Origin: an uncultured Chloroflexota bacterium
Lineage (GTDB): Bacteria > Chloroflexota > Anaerolineae > Anaerolineales > Villigracilaceae
Direction of reading: 5' to 3'
Assembly (NCBI GenBank): GCA_903914955.1
Contig: CAIWRB010000457.1
Span: forward strand, 1-51,106
DNA length: 51,106 bases
Shown here one piece after another: positions 8,243 to 17,049 of this stretch (position 1 is its first letter; each line of letters begins with the position of its first letter). Made by a program: the position numbers and the translations under genes. Below the pieces are notes generated by a model that saw only the letters and a program-made list of their open reading frames with translations, did not search any database and had not been told where the DNA came from.

Positions 8243-9661
8243 TTAATCTGCTAAATCGCTGACATCTTCCGCGGCGACTTCTTCCTTCACGTAGTCCGCA
8301 AGTTTGGGCGCAATTTTCACAGTGGGGACAAATTTCTCCACGATCTGCTTTGTATCCTTCACGCCAAGCAAATTGAAAAGTTTATCAAATTGAGATTCCC
8401 AGGCCGCACCAAGTTTGGCTATTTCTTCCTCGGGCAAAGCATAGGATTTCGCTTTGAAAGCTCCAATTGCATTCTTGCGCGCCTTGTAATAGAACTGCTC
8501 ATCGGTCATACCTGCTTTGCGTTCTCCCGCAGAGTTGATATCCAGCCAGGCGTACATTTCCGTTTTCAGATCGGCGGGGATATTATCATAGAACATCGTT
8601 GCAAAATTCGTGGCAAGATGAACCTCAATCGCTTCATTAGTAACAAATTGATGGAAGTTTTCTTCAGCCACAGTGGATGCGCCGTGCTGGACAGTTCCGC
8701 CCATGCTATATTCTTTGCGCGCCACGCGGCTTAAGTCTCGCAAAACATCGAAGGCGATGGTCACTTTGGCAATGGATCCATCCGCGAGAACCGTTCCGCC
8801 ATGAGATGTGCCTGTCAAAACGCTGATCTTGCTCAAGCCAGATTTTCCAGGCGCAAGTTTTTTTAACGCGACATTGTAGCCATCCATGTAGGCGCGTAGT
8901 TCAGGTTCTGTTGAGTTATTCGTGCCGACTTCTCCGATCTCTCCGCCAATGGAAATGGTTACACCTTTTGGTTCGTTCTCACGGATAAAAACAGAGAGTT
9001 CCGCTGAAAGCTGGGAATTCAATGCTTGTTGTTCAGGGACGGTTGACAGCGAAATATCTACCAGAGTGGAAGTATCCACGTCAATGTTAAAGAAACCTGC
9101 TTCCATTGATTCAATTGATAGATCACGCACAGCTTTTAATTCAGCTTGTGGGTCAATTCCGTATTTCTTAGCAGAGACCTGGAAATGGTCACCTTGAATA
9201 AATACGGGACCGACAAATCCCTCGGCAATGGCGGCCGCGAAGATATTGGTCGCATACTCAGAGGGCCTCTGCGCAGTGTAGCTCATCTCGGATCGCGCAA
9301 GTTCAAAAATAAATGCACCGCCATCGATCTTCTTCGCGGCACGGAACATGGCGCACGCCGCATGATATGACAACGCTCGCAAGTTAAAAGCGGGAGTTGT
9401 AAAAGTCATGGGCGCATCACCCCGCCCGCGCGCGAGATACAATTCGTGAATGGATGCGGGGTAAATGCCCAATTCCAAAGCAGCAGAGCGGATAATGTAA
9501 CGAGCCCAACCCGCAGATGAATCTGATGCGAGGGCAGACCGTTCCACCAGCTTGCCAACATTCTTCCTGAATTTCGCCGCGTCGGTCACTTTGACGGTTG
9601 CCCCATCCACTGACAAGCTGTTTTCTACAAGCTCAAGTAATTCTTTAATCTGATTTGACAT
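8243..9661 (-). CDS. class II fructose-bisphosphate aldolase family protein
   Basis: This 472-residue protein is a zinc-dependent class II aldolase-type TIM barrel, cleaving or forming fructose 1,6-bisphosphate or a related ketose bisphosphate. Key motifs are FIQGDHFQ (D158, H159), NIDVDTST (192-199), ISIGGEIGEVG (about 237-247) and GTSHGGTV with metal ligand H287. At 472 residues it is longer than the usual 300-360, with extra helical sequence at both ends, so a variant substrate is possible. The start follows CAGGAGTATCAAAACA. Confidence 0.8.
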   Translation of the reverse strand: MSNQIKELLELVENSLSVDGATVKVTDAAKFRKNVGKLVERSALASDSSAGWARYIIRSAALELGIYPASIHELYLARGRGDAPMTFTTPAFNLRALSYHAACAMFRAAKKIDGGAFIFELARSEMSYTAQRPSEYATNIFAAAIAEGFVGPVFIQGDHFQVSAKKYGIDPQAELKAVRDLSIESMEAGFFNIDVDTSTLVDISLSTVPEQQALNSQLSAELSVFIRENEPKGVTISIGGEIGEVGTNNSTEPELRAYMDGYNVALKKLAPGKSGLSKISVLTGTSHGGTVLADGSIAKVTIAFDVLRDLSRVARKEYSMGGTVQHGASTVAEENFHQFVTNEAIEVHLATNFATMFYDNIPADLKTEMYAWLDINSAGERKAGMTDEQFYYKARKNAIGAFKAKSYALPEEEIAKLGAAWESQFDKLFNLLGVKDTKQIVEKFVPTVKIAPKLADYVKEEVAAEDVSDLAD

Positions 9662-9693
9662 TGTTTTGATACTCCTGAGAAAATAATGATGGC

Positions 9694-9723
9694 TTGATTA
9701 TAACTGGAATTAAACGATATAAT
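9694..9723 (+). promoter_or_regulatory. promoter for the unknown gene at 9781
   Basis: TTGATT (9694-9699) and TATAAT (9718-9723) are 18 bases apart. A minus-strand TATAAT overlaps at 9697-9702 and could serve the divergent aldolase gene. Confidence 0.55.
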
Positions 9724-9780
9724 GAGCATAGTCGTGAGACGGATTAATATAACTCGCGTATATATCGGCAGGAGGCTCAC

Positions 9781-10305
9781 ATGAGTGATTTCTTTGAAAA
9801 AGTAAGTGGACAAAATGACCCGTTCAAAAAGCTGCTTTCGTACATCCCCGGTTTCAGTGGCTATATAGAGAGGCAAAACCGCCGCGATGCAGACAAAATT
9901 CTGCGCGATACAGTTGCGCGCCGCTTTGAGGAACTTTGGGGACGGGCTTCAAACCTGCAGGTTGAAATTGTCAACAATGGCATGATCAAATATATGGATG
10001 ATATGGAAAGAGCCGCGCTTGCACTGCGTACCTTCATAGACAAAATTTCCAGAGCTGCACGTGGATACTCCGGCGTGTTCGATGCCACCAAGATCAATGA
10101 GAAAGAACTTGAAGCGATCTATCAATTCGATGTCGCATTCTTCACTCTGGGTGATCAAGTGAGCGGCGCGCTTGATAACGTGGAAGCCAGCCTCGGCGAC
10201 GAAGCTGCCCTGCCGGCCGCCATCCGCAACCTGATATCTCTTACCCGCCTGGCCGTGGAAACCTTTGAGCGCCGCTCTGAGGTTGTTACTGGAAGCGGAC
10301 AATAA
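9781..10305 (+). CDS. hypothetical helical protein
   Basis: I do not recognise this 174-residue protein. It is soluble and mostly alpha-helical, with no signal peptide. Charged heptad-like stretches at about 32-60 and 80-110 suggest helical bundles or coiled coils. The N-terminus contains PFKKLLSYIPGFSGYIERQNRRDADK. Its start is very well supported by AGGAGG with good spacing, and an upstream promoter is visible, so it is a real gene. A dispersed palindrome follows it, so it is probably transcribed alone. Confidence 0.7.
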   Translation: MSDFFEKVSGQNDPFKKLLSYIPGFSGYIERQNRRDADKILRDTVARRFEELWGRASNLQVEIVNNGMIKYMDDMERAALALRTFIDKISRAARGYSGVFDATKINEKELEAIYQFDVAFFTLGDQVSGALDNVEASLGDEAALPAAIRNLISLTRLAVETFERRSEVVTGSGQ

Positions 10306-10311
10306 ATTTAT

Positions 10312-10396
10312 CGTCATTGCGAGGCGTGGAACGATGAAGCAATCTCCCATTACCATGAGGTTGCTTCATCGGGAAGAACGCCCTTCCCGCAACGAC
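10312..10396. repeat. dispersed palindromic repeat, copy 1
   Basis: Outer arms CGTCATTGCG/CGCAACGAC enclose inner arms GATGAAGCAA/TTGCTTCATC. The same architecture and words recur at 46196-46275 and 50724-50781, so this is a dispersed intergenic element. Confidence 0.8.
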
Positions 10397-10408
10397 ATAT
10401 AAAATATT

Positions 10409-11818
10409 ATGTGGCACGAATACACCAACGCAACATCCATTGATCAAGTCATAAATATTTTAGGGGAGAAAAAAGAGCGCGCCCGCGTTATCGCTGGCGG
10501 GACTGACCTCATTCTCGAACTCGAGCGCGGAGTCCGCAAAGGGCTTGAAACGCTCATTGATATAACACGCATCCCAAAGCTGGGTCAGATCACAATTGAC
10601 GAAGACGAAGTCATTCATCTTGGGCCGCTCGTCACCCACAACGATTGCGCCTCATCCAAACTGATCCGTGCACGCGCATATCCCTTGGCGCGCGCTGCGT
10701 GGGAAGTAGGCGCACCGCAAATCCGCAATCGTGGCACCATCGCCGGCAACCTCATCACAGCCTCACCCGCGAACGACACCATCACGCCGCTCATGGCACT
10801 CGGTGCAAGCGTAACCTTACAATCCATTCGAGGCGAACGGACAATTGCATTAAACAAATTCTACACAGGCGTTCGCAAAACCGTCATGCAGGTTGATGAA
10901 ATGCTGGTGGATATTTCATTTCCCGCTTTGACAATTACACAGCGCGGGATTTTCGTCAAACTCGCATTGCGACGCGCCCAAGCCATCTCACTCGTCAACG
11001 CAGCGATCATTCTTAATTTGAAAGCTGATACCGTCAAATCAGCAGTCATCACGCTGGGGGCAGTCACCCCCACCATCGTACACGCCGAAGAAGCGGAAAA
11101 ATTCCTCGCGAAGAAAAAACTCAACGAGAAAAATATCACCCGCGCCGCGGAACTCGCCATGCAAGCCGCGCATCCCATAGACGACGTGCGCGGGTCAGCC
11201 GCATATCGCAGTGAAATGGTGCGCGTCATCACCATGCGCGGACTGACCGCGATCCGTGACGGAAACGAACAAGCTGGAATGCCAAAGCGACCAATCCTCT
11301 TGGTTGGGAAAACGCAAAAGACAAAAGGCGGATGGCATAGCGCGGATAGATTCCCAGATTCACCGATCGAAACAACCATTAACGGAAAAAACTATTCCTT
11401 CAACAGCGGGCACAGCAAAACATTATTGCGCCTGCTCCGCGAAGAGGGAATGTTGACCGGCACAAAAGAAGGCTGCGCCGAGGGTGAATGTGGAGCATGT
11501 ACGGTTTTTCTGGATGGCAAAGCTGTAATGGCCTGTCTTGTCCCTGCGCCGCGCGCGCATGGCGCTGAGATATCAACAGTTGAAGGACTCTCAAAAGGCA
11601 GCAAACTTCACCCGGTGCAGAAAGCCTTTGTTGAAAATGGCGCAGTCCAATGTGGATATTGCACGCCGGGCTTCATCATGTCTGGTGCAAAATTACTGGA
11701 AGAAAAAGCCAATCCGACACACAACGAGATCGAACAAGCCATGACCGGAAATCTATGCCGATGCACGGGATATTACAAAATCGTAAAAGCAATTGAAGGT
11801 GCGAGCAAAACAAAATAA
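10409..11818 (+). CDS. fused FAD-binding and [2Fe-2S] subunit of molybdenum hydroxylase
   Basis: A 469-residue fusion. Residues 1-about 285 are the CoxM/XdhB FAD domain, with RVIAGGTDL (26-34) and the IRNRGTIAGNLITASPANDT block (105-124) that binds FAD. After a linker, residues about 320-469 are the CoxS/XdhC iron-sulfur subunit: plant-type ferredoxin cysteines C356, C361, C364 and C376, then the second cluster C415, C418, C450 and C452. It passes electrons from the Mo site to FAD and an acceptor. The FAD-first, Fe-S-last order is the reverse of the classic fused small subunit of bacterial xanthine dehydrogenase. It heads the Mo hydroxylase cluster. Confidence 0.9.
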   Translation: MWHEYTNATSIDQVINILGEKKERARVIAGGTDLILELERGVRKGLETLIDITRIPKLGQITIDEDEVIHLGPLVTHNDCASSKLIRARAYPLARAAWEVGAPQIRNRGTIAGNLITASPANDTITPLMALGASVTLQSIRGERTIALNKFYTGVRKTVMQVDEMLVDISFPALTITQRGIFVKLALRRAQAISLVNAAIILNLKADTVKSAVITLGAVTPTIVHAEEAEKFLAKKKLNEKNITRAAELAMQAAHPIDDVRGSAAYRSEMVRVITMRGLTAIRDGNEQAGMPKRPILLVGKTQKTKGGWHSADRFPDSPIETTINGKNYSFNSGHSKTLLRLLREEGMLTGTKEGCAEGECGACTVFLDGKAVMACLVPAPRAHGAEISTVEGLSKGSKLHPVQKAFVENGAVQCGYCTPGFIMSGAKLLEEKANPTHNEIEQAMTGNLCRCTGYYKIVKAIEGASKTK

Positions 11819-11833
11819 AATAAGAGGTATCCA

Positions 11834-12259
11834 ATGGGTAAATATTCAACTTCTTCAAGAAGGCCACCGCCCAAACCAAAAGCGGAGGGACCTCACGCTA
11901 TCTGGCGCGGCATCGGCTGTTTGATGATGCTGATCATTCCGGCAATTTCCATAGCAGCGGGTTACGCGACGATCAACTACGCGATTGAAAAAAGATGGGC
12001 TATTCCATATCAATTAACGGGCGCTATGCGTCTGCCTGATTTCTTTTATAAATCAACTGGCTTAATACAAGTTTTGGGTCCACTCACTAAAATACCAAAT
12101 TTATACGCCCACGCAGCTGCCAGCGTTTTGTATATGATAATGATCACAGGCGTTATTTCGGTAATTTACGCCGTAGTTTATCGAATTATGGGCCCGTCAC
12201 GTTACGGCCCAACCGATGCGCCTCCCCCAAAAATAAAAACCAAACGATACACTCGATAG
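11834..12259 (+). CDS. hypothetical two-TM membrane protein in the Mo-hydroxylase operon
   Basis: A 141-residue protein I cannot assign. It has a basic, proline-rich N-terminus (about 1-22), a membrane segment at about 25-48 and another at about 97-118, and a positively charged tail ending KIKTKRYTR. It lies 15 bases after the fused FAD/Fe-S subunit and 6 before the Mo subunit, so it must be cotranscribed. A spacer of this kind is not part of the standard three-subunit enzyme. A role as membrane anchor or electron-acceptor link is only a guess. GAGGTATCC precedes the ATG. Confidence 0.65.
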   Translation: MGKYSTSSRRPPPKPKAEGPHAIWRGIGCLMMLIIPAISIAAGYATINYAIEKRWAIPYQLTGAMRLPDFFYKSTGLIQVLGPLTKIPNLYAHAAASVLYMIMITGVISVIYAVVYRIMGPSRYGPTDAPPPKIKTKRYTR

Positions 12260-12265
12260 GAACCT

Positions 12266-14449
12266 ATGTCACATCACTCTGTCGGCAAATCACTTCCACG
12301 CATTGACGCACGAGATAAAGTCACCGGTACAACGCTTTACTCCGGGGACTTGCAAATCAGCGGTATGCTGCACATGAAGCTCCTCTTCGCCGAGCGTCCT
12401 CATGCGCGCGTATTAAACATTACCACTAATAAAGCAGAAAATGCGGCAGGGGTCGTCGCTGTTTATACCGCAAAGGATGTACCGCTCAACGAATATGGTT
12501 TACAGATCCCAGATCAACCGGTGCTCTGCGGCCCCGGCTCGAGCAAACCCTACACAGATATCGTCCGCTTTGTAGGAGATCAAGTCGCGGTTGTGGTAGC
12601 CAGGACAGAGGTCGAAGCGGAAGCGGCTGTGAAATTGATCGAAGTGGAGTATAAAGACTTACCGCTTCTTTCCAACCCGACAATTGCTCTGCGTCCCGAT
12701 GCGCCAATACTCCACCCCGACAGAGGCGACACGAATGTCTGTGTCCATTACAAAATCCGCAAAGGTGATCTGGATGAAGCTTTCGCCAAAGCAGATGTGA
12801 TCGTGGAAGGTGAATATCACACGCCCGTACAGGAACACGCCTACCTGCAACCTGAAGCGGGACTCGCTTATATTGACGATGAAGGCCGCATCACGATCGA
12901 AGCTGGCGGACAATGGACTCATGCTGACCGCGAAACCATTGCCCACTCGCTCGGCTTGCCCGAGGAAATGATCCGCGTCATCTACCCGGCCATCGGCGGC
13001 GCATTTGGCGGACGGGAAGATATGTCTGTTCAGATCGTGCTGGCGCTGGCGGCGTGGAAACTTAAACAACCAGTGAAGATCATCTGGTCACGGCGCGAAT
13101 CCATGATCGGTCACGGCAAACGACACGCAGTTTCCATCAAAGCAAAATGGGGCGCGACCAAAGACGGAAAATTGATCGCCGCTGAAAACGAATTGATCGG
13201 TGACGGCGGCGCATATATGTACACATCCAATAAAGTACTTGGCAACGCCGCCATCACATCCACCGGGCCATATTTCATCCCAAATGCAAAAGTGGATGTC
13301 TTCGGTGTTTACACCAACAATGTTCCCGGCGCAGCCTTCCGCGGATTTGGCGCACCGCAAGCGTTATTCATGGCCGAATCGCAAATGAACAAACTCGCAG
13401 AAAAACTTGGGCTTGACCCAATTGAGTTTCGGTTAAAGAACGCTCTGCGCGATGGCGACTTGATGAGCTTTGGTACGCCTGTACCAAGCCAGGTCAGCAT
13501 TGTGCAATGCATCGAAGCTGCACGCGATCAATTCAAGTGGAAGAAAGCAAAAAAGAAGAATTCAAAACCACACCTTGCACGCGGACACGGCTTCGCGGCC
13601 GGATTCAAAAATGTGGGATTCTCATTTGGATATCAGGAAAATTGCTGGTCAAAAGTGGAGATCCACGGAAACGGCAAAATGGATCGTGTGATCGTCCATC
13701 AAGCCGGCGCAGAAGTTGGCCAAGGCTTGCATACGGTCATGATCCAAATGGCGGCGCACGTGCTGGGCGTTTCAGAAAATAAAGTAGAGATCAGAACATC
13801 CGATTCAGCCACGCAGGGAAATTCCGGTTCAGCGTCAGCATCGCGTCTTACTTTTATGGCAGGCAACTCTGTCAAAGGCGCGGCGGAAGCGGCTTTGACA
13901 AAATGGAATGCGGAAGAAAGACCCGCCATTGCGGAATTCAAATATCTCGCGCCGCGCACAACTCCCTTCGATCATGAGACTGGATATTCAACACCCAATT
14001 TTGCTTACGCGTATGTCGCTCAGGCCGCCGAAGTGGAAGTGGACACAGAGACTGGTCACGTGCGTGTCATTCGTATCGTCTCTGCTGACGATATTGGCAA
14101 GGCAATAAATCCGGAACTTGTGATCGGTCAAATTGAAGGCGCGATCGTTCAAGCGCATGGATACGCAGTTATTGAAGATTACAAGACCAAGGATGGGCGC
14201 GTGCTGACCGATCAATTAAGTACCTATCTCATCCCAACGATTTTGGATATTCCCGAATCAGTTGAATCGGTTCTGGTTGAAATCCCCGACCCGAATGGTC
14301 CCTGGGGAGCGCGCGGACTGGGCGAACTTCCATTCCTGCCCGTTGCTCCAGCGATCGCAGCCGCGATCCACGACGCGACTGGGGTTTGGATCAGTGAATT
14401 CCCATTCACGCCAGAGCGTGTTTTACGCGCGCTTGGAAAAATAAAATAG
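12266..14449 (+). CDS. molybdopterin-binding subunit, xanthine dehydrogenase-type
   Basis: This 727-residue protein is the large Mo-pterin subunit of the xanthine oxidase family, hydroxylating purines or other heterocycles and aldehydes with water. It includes GGAFGGREDMSVQ in the region around 250, AAFRGFGAPQALFM and a GQG segment in AGAEVGQGLHTV. The essential active-site base is E687 in the GARGLGE motif near the C-terminus. The AFRGFG loop resembles xanthine/purine hydroxylases and lacks the Cys of the CO dehydrogenase AYRCSFR loop, so CO oxidation is unlikely. Substrate remains open. YqeB/YqeC genes downstream suggest a selenium-dependent form. Confidence 0.9.
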   Translation: MSHHSVGKSLPRIDARDKVTGTTLYSGDLQISGMLHMKLLFAERPHARVLNITTNKAENAAGVVAVYTAKDVPLNEYGLQIPDQPVLCGPGSSKPYTDIVRFVGDQVAVVVARTEVEAEAAVKLIEVEYKDLPLLSNPTIALRPDAPILHPDRGDTNVCVHYKIRKGDLDEAFAKADVIVEGEYHTPVQEHAYLQPEAGLAYIDDEGRITIEAGGQWTHADRETIAHSLGLPEEMIRVIYPAIGGAFGGREDMSVQIVLALAAWKLKQPVKIIWSRRESMIGHGKRHAVSIKAKWGATKDGKLIAAENELIGDGGAYMYTSNKVLGNAAITSTGPYFIPNAKVDVFGVYTNNVPGAAFRGFGAPQALFMAESQMNKLAEKLGLDPIEFRLKNALRDGDLMSFGTPVPSQVSIVQCIEAARDQFKWKKAKKKNSKPHLARGHGFAAGFKNVGFSFGYQENCWSKVEIHGNGKMDRVIVHQAGAEVGQGLHTVMIQMAAHVLGVSENKVEIRTSDSATQGNSGSASASRLTFMAGNSVKGAAEAALTKWNAEERPAIAEFKYLAPRTTPFDHETGYSTPNFAYAYVAQAAEVEVDTETGHVRVIRIVSADDIGKAINPELVIGQIEGAIVQAHGYAVIEDYKTKDGRVLTDQLSTYLIPTILDIPESVESVLVEIPDPNGPWGARGLGELPFLPVAPAIAAAIHDATGVWISEFPFTPERVLRALGKIK

Positions 14450-14456
14450 TTTACAA

Positions 14457-14496
14457 AGACCTGACAGGTTTCATTTACTGGAAGCCTGTCAGATCT
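14457..14496. repeat. inverted repeat after the Mo-hydroxylase gene
   Basis: AGACCTGACAGGTTTC at 14457-14472 pairs with 14481-14496, with two G.U-type differences. It resembles the AGATCT-rich palindrome at 4446-4486. It ends 10 bases before the next ATG and may act as a weak transcription terminator. Confidence 0.6.
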
Positions 14497-14506
14497 GCCT
14501 ATTTTT

Positions 14507-15382
14507 ATGCCCTTCCCCTTTTTAGGTGAAACCCAAGAATTAAACGAGCTCACTCGCCGCACGGCGAGTGGATCTTTCATAACGCTTGCCGATGGCGTCA
14601 CTCATTACCAACTTGGCGGACCAGTAAATGGAAAAACAGTTGTGCTGGTACACGGGTTCTCCACCCCGTATTTTATTTTCGACACGACTTTTGATTTTTT
14701 GGTTCACTCAGGCTTTCGCGTATTACGCTATGATCTTATCGGGCGGGGGTTTTCCGATCGTCCACACGTCAACTATAATATTCAGCTCTTTGTAAAACAA
14801 CTCAAAGACCTGCTGGACGCTCTCGAACTCAAAGACATTAACCTGATCGGACTTTCCATGGGCGGACCGATCACAGCGTCTTTCATTAGCAAATATCCGC
14901 ATTATGTCAGCAAACACATCTTGATCGATCCGGCGGGCGCAAAACGAACTGAACTCTTGTGGATACTCAAAGCTGCGAAACTGCCCCTTGTCGGCGAGCT
15001 GGCATTCGGTCTGTTTGGAAGCGGGAATATGATCAAAAATATTGCGAAGGATTTGTTTGATCCCCAATCGGTAGAATATTTTCAGGATCAATATAAAATC
15101 CAAATGGAATACAAAGGATTCAAACACGCTATTTTATCCACCATGAGAAACAATATGCTAGAGTCTTTTTTTGAAACCTATACCCAGGTTGGAAATTTGC
15201 AAAAACCCACACTGCTTTTTTGGGGAAGGAACGACAAGACTATACCGTTTGAAAATAGCAAAATCATTCTGAAAGCAGTGCCGCACGCGGAATTCCACGC
15301 CATTGAAAACTGCGGGCATATTCCACATTACGAAAAACCTGAGATCGTAAACCCGATCCTGTTGGAGTTTTTATCGAAATGA
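14507..15382 (+). CDS. alpha/beta hydrolase
   Basis: A 291-residue alpha/beta-fold hydrolase. The nucleophile is S117 in GLSMGG. The likely catalytic acid and base are D243 (WGRND) and H271 (ENCGHIPH). The oxyanion-type VLVHGFSTP motif is at 47-55. A cap region (about 160-215) is present, as in lipases, haloalkane dehalogenases and carboxylesterases, so the substrate is unclear. It sits in the Mo-hydroxylase stretch but is separated by a palindrome. There is no good ribosome site near the ATG. Confidence 0.85.
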   Translation: MPFPFLGETQELNELTRRTASGSFITLADGVTHYQLGGPVNGKTVVLVHGFSTPYFIFDTTFDFLVHSGFRVLRYDLIGRGFSDRPHVNYNIQLFVKQLKDLLDALELKDINLIGLSMGGPITASFISKYPHYVSKHILIDPAGAKRTELLWILKAAKLPLVGELAFGLFGSGNMIKNIAKDLFDPQSVEYFQDQYKIQMEYKGFKHAILSTMRNNMLESFFETYTQVGNLQKPTLLFWGRNDKTIPFENSKIILKAVPHAEFHAIENCGHIPHYEKPEIVNPILLEFLSK

Positions 15383-16191
15383 ACAAACAAGAAATTCAAC
15401 CCTCTCCTAAGGGGTTTTCTTTTTCTGCGCGAGAAATTCTAATGTACAACAAGATCAAGAATTTCATTTATCGAAACAGGCACAGCATCACGGTTTTTAT
15501 ATTGCTTAACACAGCCTGCCTGGTCTGCATTTTGCTTGTAGCAGCAAGAGTGGCCTACACCGATTCGAGGCGGCACACAGGGCTTATCTGGAATCTCTTC
15601 CTCGCCTGGATACCATTTATCCTGGCATACGTCGCTCACGCATTCTCCTGGAAGCGTATCTGGGTATATTTTGTCATGCCGCTTATCGCGTTTCTTTGGT
15701 TGATCTTCTATCCAAACGCGCCGTACATGCTCACAGACCTGCAAGATCTGGCCCGGGCTGGCGGTGTGGGCGCTCCGCTCTGGTATGATGTCCTGATCGT
15801 AGTCTGGTGCTCCTGGACAGGCACACTGCTCGGTGTAATATCGCTTTATCTAATGCAGGATATCATCATACGGACATTTGAACGCTGGGTAGGCTGGATA
15901 TTTGTCTTGGTAATATCCGCCTTGAGCAGTTTCGGAATTTACATTGGGCGTTTTGTCCGTCTGAATTCATGGGATATTCTGCAAAATCCCGCTGAGACAA
16001 CCATGGAAATCCTCGGGCTCGTGATCGACCCAAGTATGCGCCTTGCCGCCTTTACCATCCTGTACACATTCTTCTTCCTCTTTATTTTCGTGTTGTTGTA
16101 TTCTTTCAGTCATATGCTGCAGGAACAGGCTATCAGGGCTCAAAGCACGCCCGAACAACTTGCAGTTACTCAGCCAAAACAAATTCGTTAA
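15379..16191 (+). CDS. DUF1361 membrane protein
   Basis: A 270-residue membrane protein with about seven membrane segments and the DUF1361 hallmark FYPNAPYMLTDLQDL at about 113-127. Function is unknown in the family. Two starts are possible. The ATG at 15379 overlaps the previous stop as ATGA, suggesting coupling. The ATG at 15442, codon 22, lies after a terminator-like hairpin (15398-15424) and gives the shorter, more typical protein. Which is used cannot be decided from sequence alone. It is followed closely by the yqeB-like gene. Confidence 0.7.
   Translation: MNKQEIQPSPKGFSFSAREILMYNKIKNFIYRNRHSITVFILLNTACLVCILLVAARVAYTDSRRHTGLIWNLFLAWIPFILAYVAHAFSWKRIWVYFVMPLIAFLWLIFYPNAPYMLTDLQDLARAGGVGAPLWYDVLIVVWCSWTGTLLGVISLYLMQDIIIRTFERWVGWIFVLVISALSSFGIYIGRFVRLNSWDILQNPAETTMEILGLVIDPSMRLAAFTILYTFFFLFIFVLLYSFSHMLQEQAIRAQSTPEQLAVTQPKQIR
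15398..15424 (+). terminator. possible terminator of the alpha/beta hydrolase gene
   Basis: AACCC and GGGTT arms with a seven-base loop are followed by TTTTCTTTTTC. The hairpin lies inside the 5' part of the longest DUF1361 reading frame, which argues for the internal ATG at 15442. Confidence 0.45.
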
Positions 16192-16216
16192 TGCCTCATT
16201 ACCCATAGGAAATTAT

Positions 16217-17044
16217 ATGATCCCACTCATTCTCATCCGCGGCGGCGGCGACCTTGCAAGCGGAGTAGCTTTGCGTTTATATCGGACAGGTTTTCAAACC
16301 GCCATACTTGAATTGGAAAAACCCCTGACAGTTCGCCGTAACGTTGCGTTTTCTCAGGCAGTCTATGAGGGTACGTACACTTTGGAGGGTGTCACGGCAC
16401 GTCTCGTCTCGCCAGACCAGCTTCAAGATGCATTGGATGCGGATGAAATTCCAGTGTTGATCGACCCTAATGCGACCATCCTGCGCAACCAATTCCTGAC
16501 GAGTCCACGCTCCACTTTTGTAATTGACGGGCGACTATTGAAATCTGTACCCGAACCTTTAGACACGGATGTAGCACTTCATATCGGGCTTGGGCCTGGA
16601 TTCTGCGCAGGCGAGAATTGTCACGCTGTTATAGAAACCCGCCGCGGTCACACCTTGGGAAGAGTCTACTGGACTGGCTCCGCGCAAGCTGACAGCGGAC
16701 AACCCGAAGGCGATCCGAACCGTGTTTTACGTGCGCCACATAATGGCACATTGACTGCTTTCGCCAAGATAGGCGATCACCTCGAAGAAGATCAACTCAT
16801 TGCTGAGATTCAATCTGAAAATGAAAATCTGAAATCGGAAATTATCAGTCCATTCGCAGGTATCCTACGCGGACTGATTCATCCCAGCGTTGATGTGACC
16901 AAAGGCATGAAGATCGGCGATGTCGATGCGCGCGACGATCCTGCTTTATGCAACCTTGTCTCAGAGAAGGCAATGGCAATCGCAGGCGGTGTGTTGGAAG
17001 CCTTGGTTATATTTACAAACGACGCATCAAAGCGAGAGCAATAG
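16217..17044 (+). CDS. yqeB: YqeB/EF2563-family selenium-dependent Mo-hydroxylase protein
   Basis: This 275-residue protein matches the EF2563/YqeB family, a marker gene for selenium-dependent molybdenum hydroxylases. The N-terminus IPLILIRGGGDLASGVALRLYRTGF is a Rossmann-like start, and GPGFCAGENCHAVIETRRGHTLGRV is the second typical block. The precise role, probably in maturation or in selenium insertion next to the Mo atom, is not established. The ATG at 16217 has AGGAAATT in front. An upstream extension to 16043 would overlap DUF1361 in another frame and is rejected. The yqeC-mocA fusion follows five bases after the stop. Confidence 0.85.
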   Translation: MIPLILIRGGGDLASGVALRLYRTGFQTAILELEKPLTVRRNVAFSQAVYEGTYTLEGVTARLVSPDQLQDALDADEIPVLIDPNATILRNQFLTSPRSTFVIDGRLLKSVPEPLDTDVALHIGLGPGFCAGENCHAVIETRRGHTLGRVYWTGSAQADSGQPEGDPNRVLRAPHNGTLTAFAKIGDHLEEDQLIAEIQSENENLKSEIISPFAGILRGLIHPSVDVTKGMKIGDVDARDDPALCNLVSEKAMAIAGGVLEALVIFTNDASKREQ

Positions 17045-17049
17045 CAGGC

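Noticed and set aside
10861-11379. 172-codon frame on the minus strand
   Set aside because: It is a shadow of the FAD/Fe-S gene, which has conserved motifs throughout.
12266-14449. Carbon monoxide dehydrogenase large subunit
   Set aside because: The active-site loop is AFRGFG, not the Cys-containing AYRCSFR.
16043-16216. 5' extension of the yqeB-like gene
   Set aside because: It lies inside DUF1361 in another frame and lacks family similarity. A good ribosome site precedes 16217.
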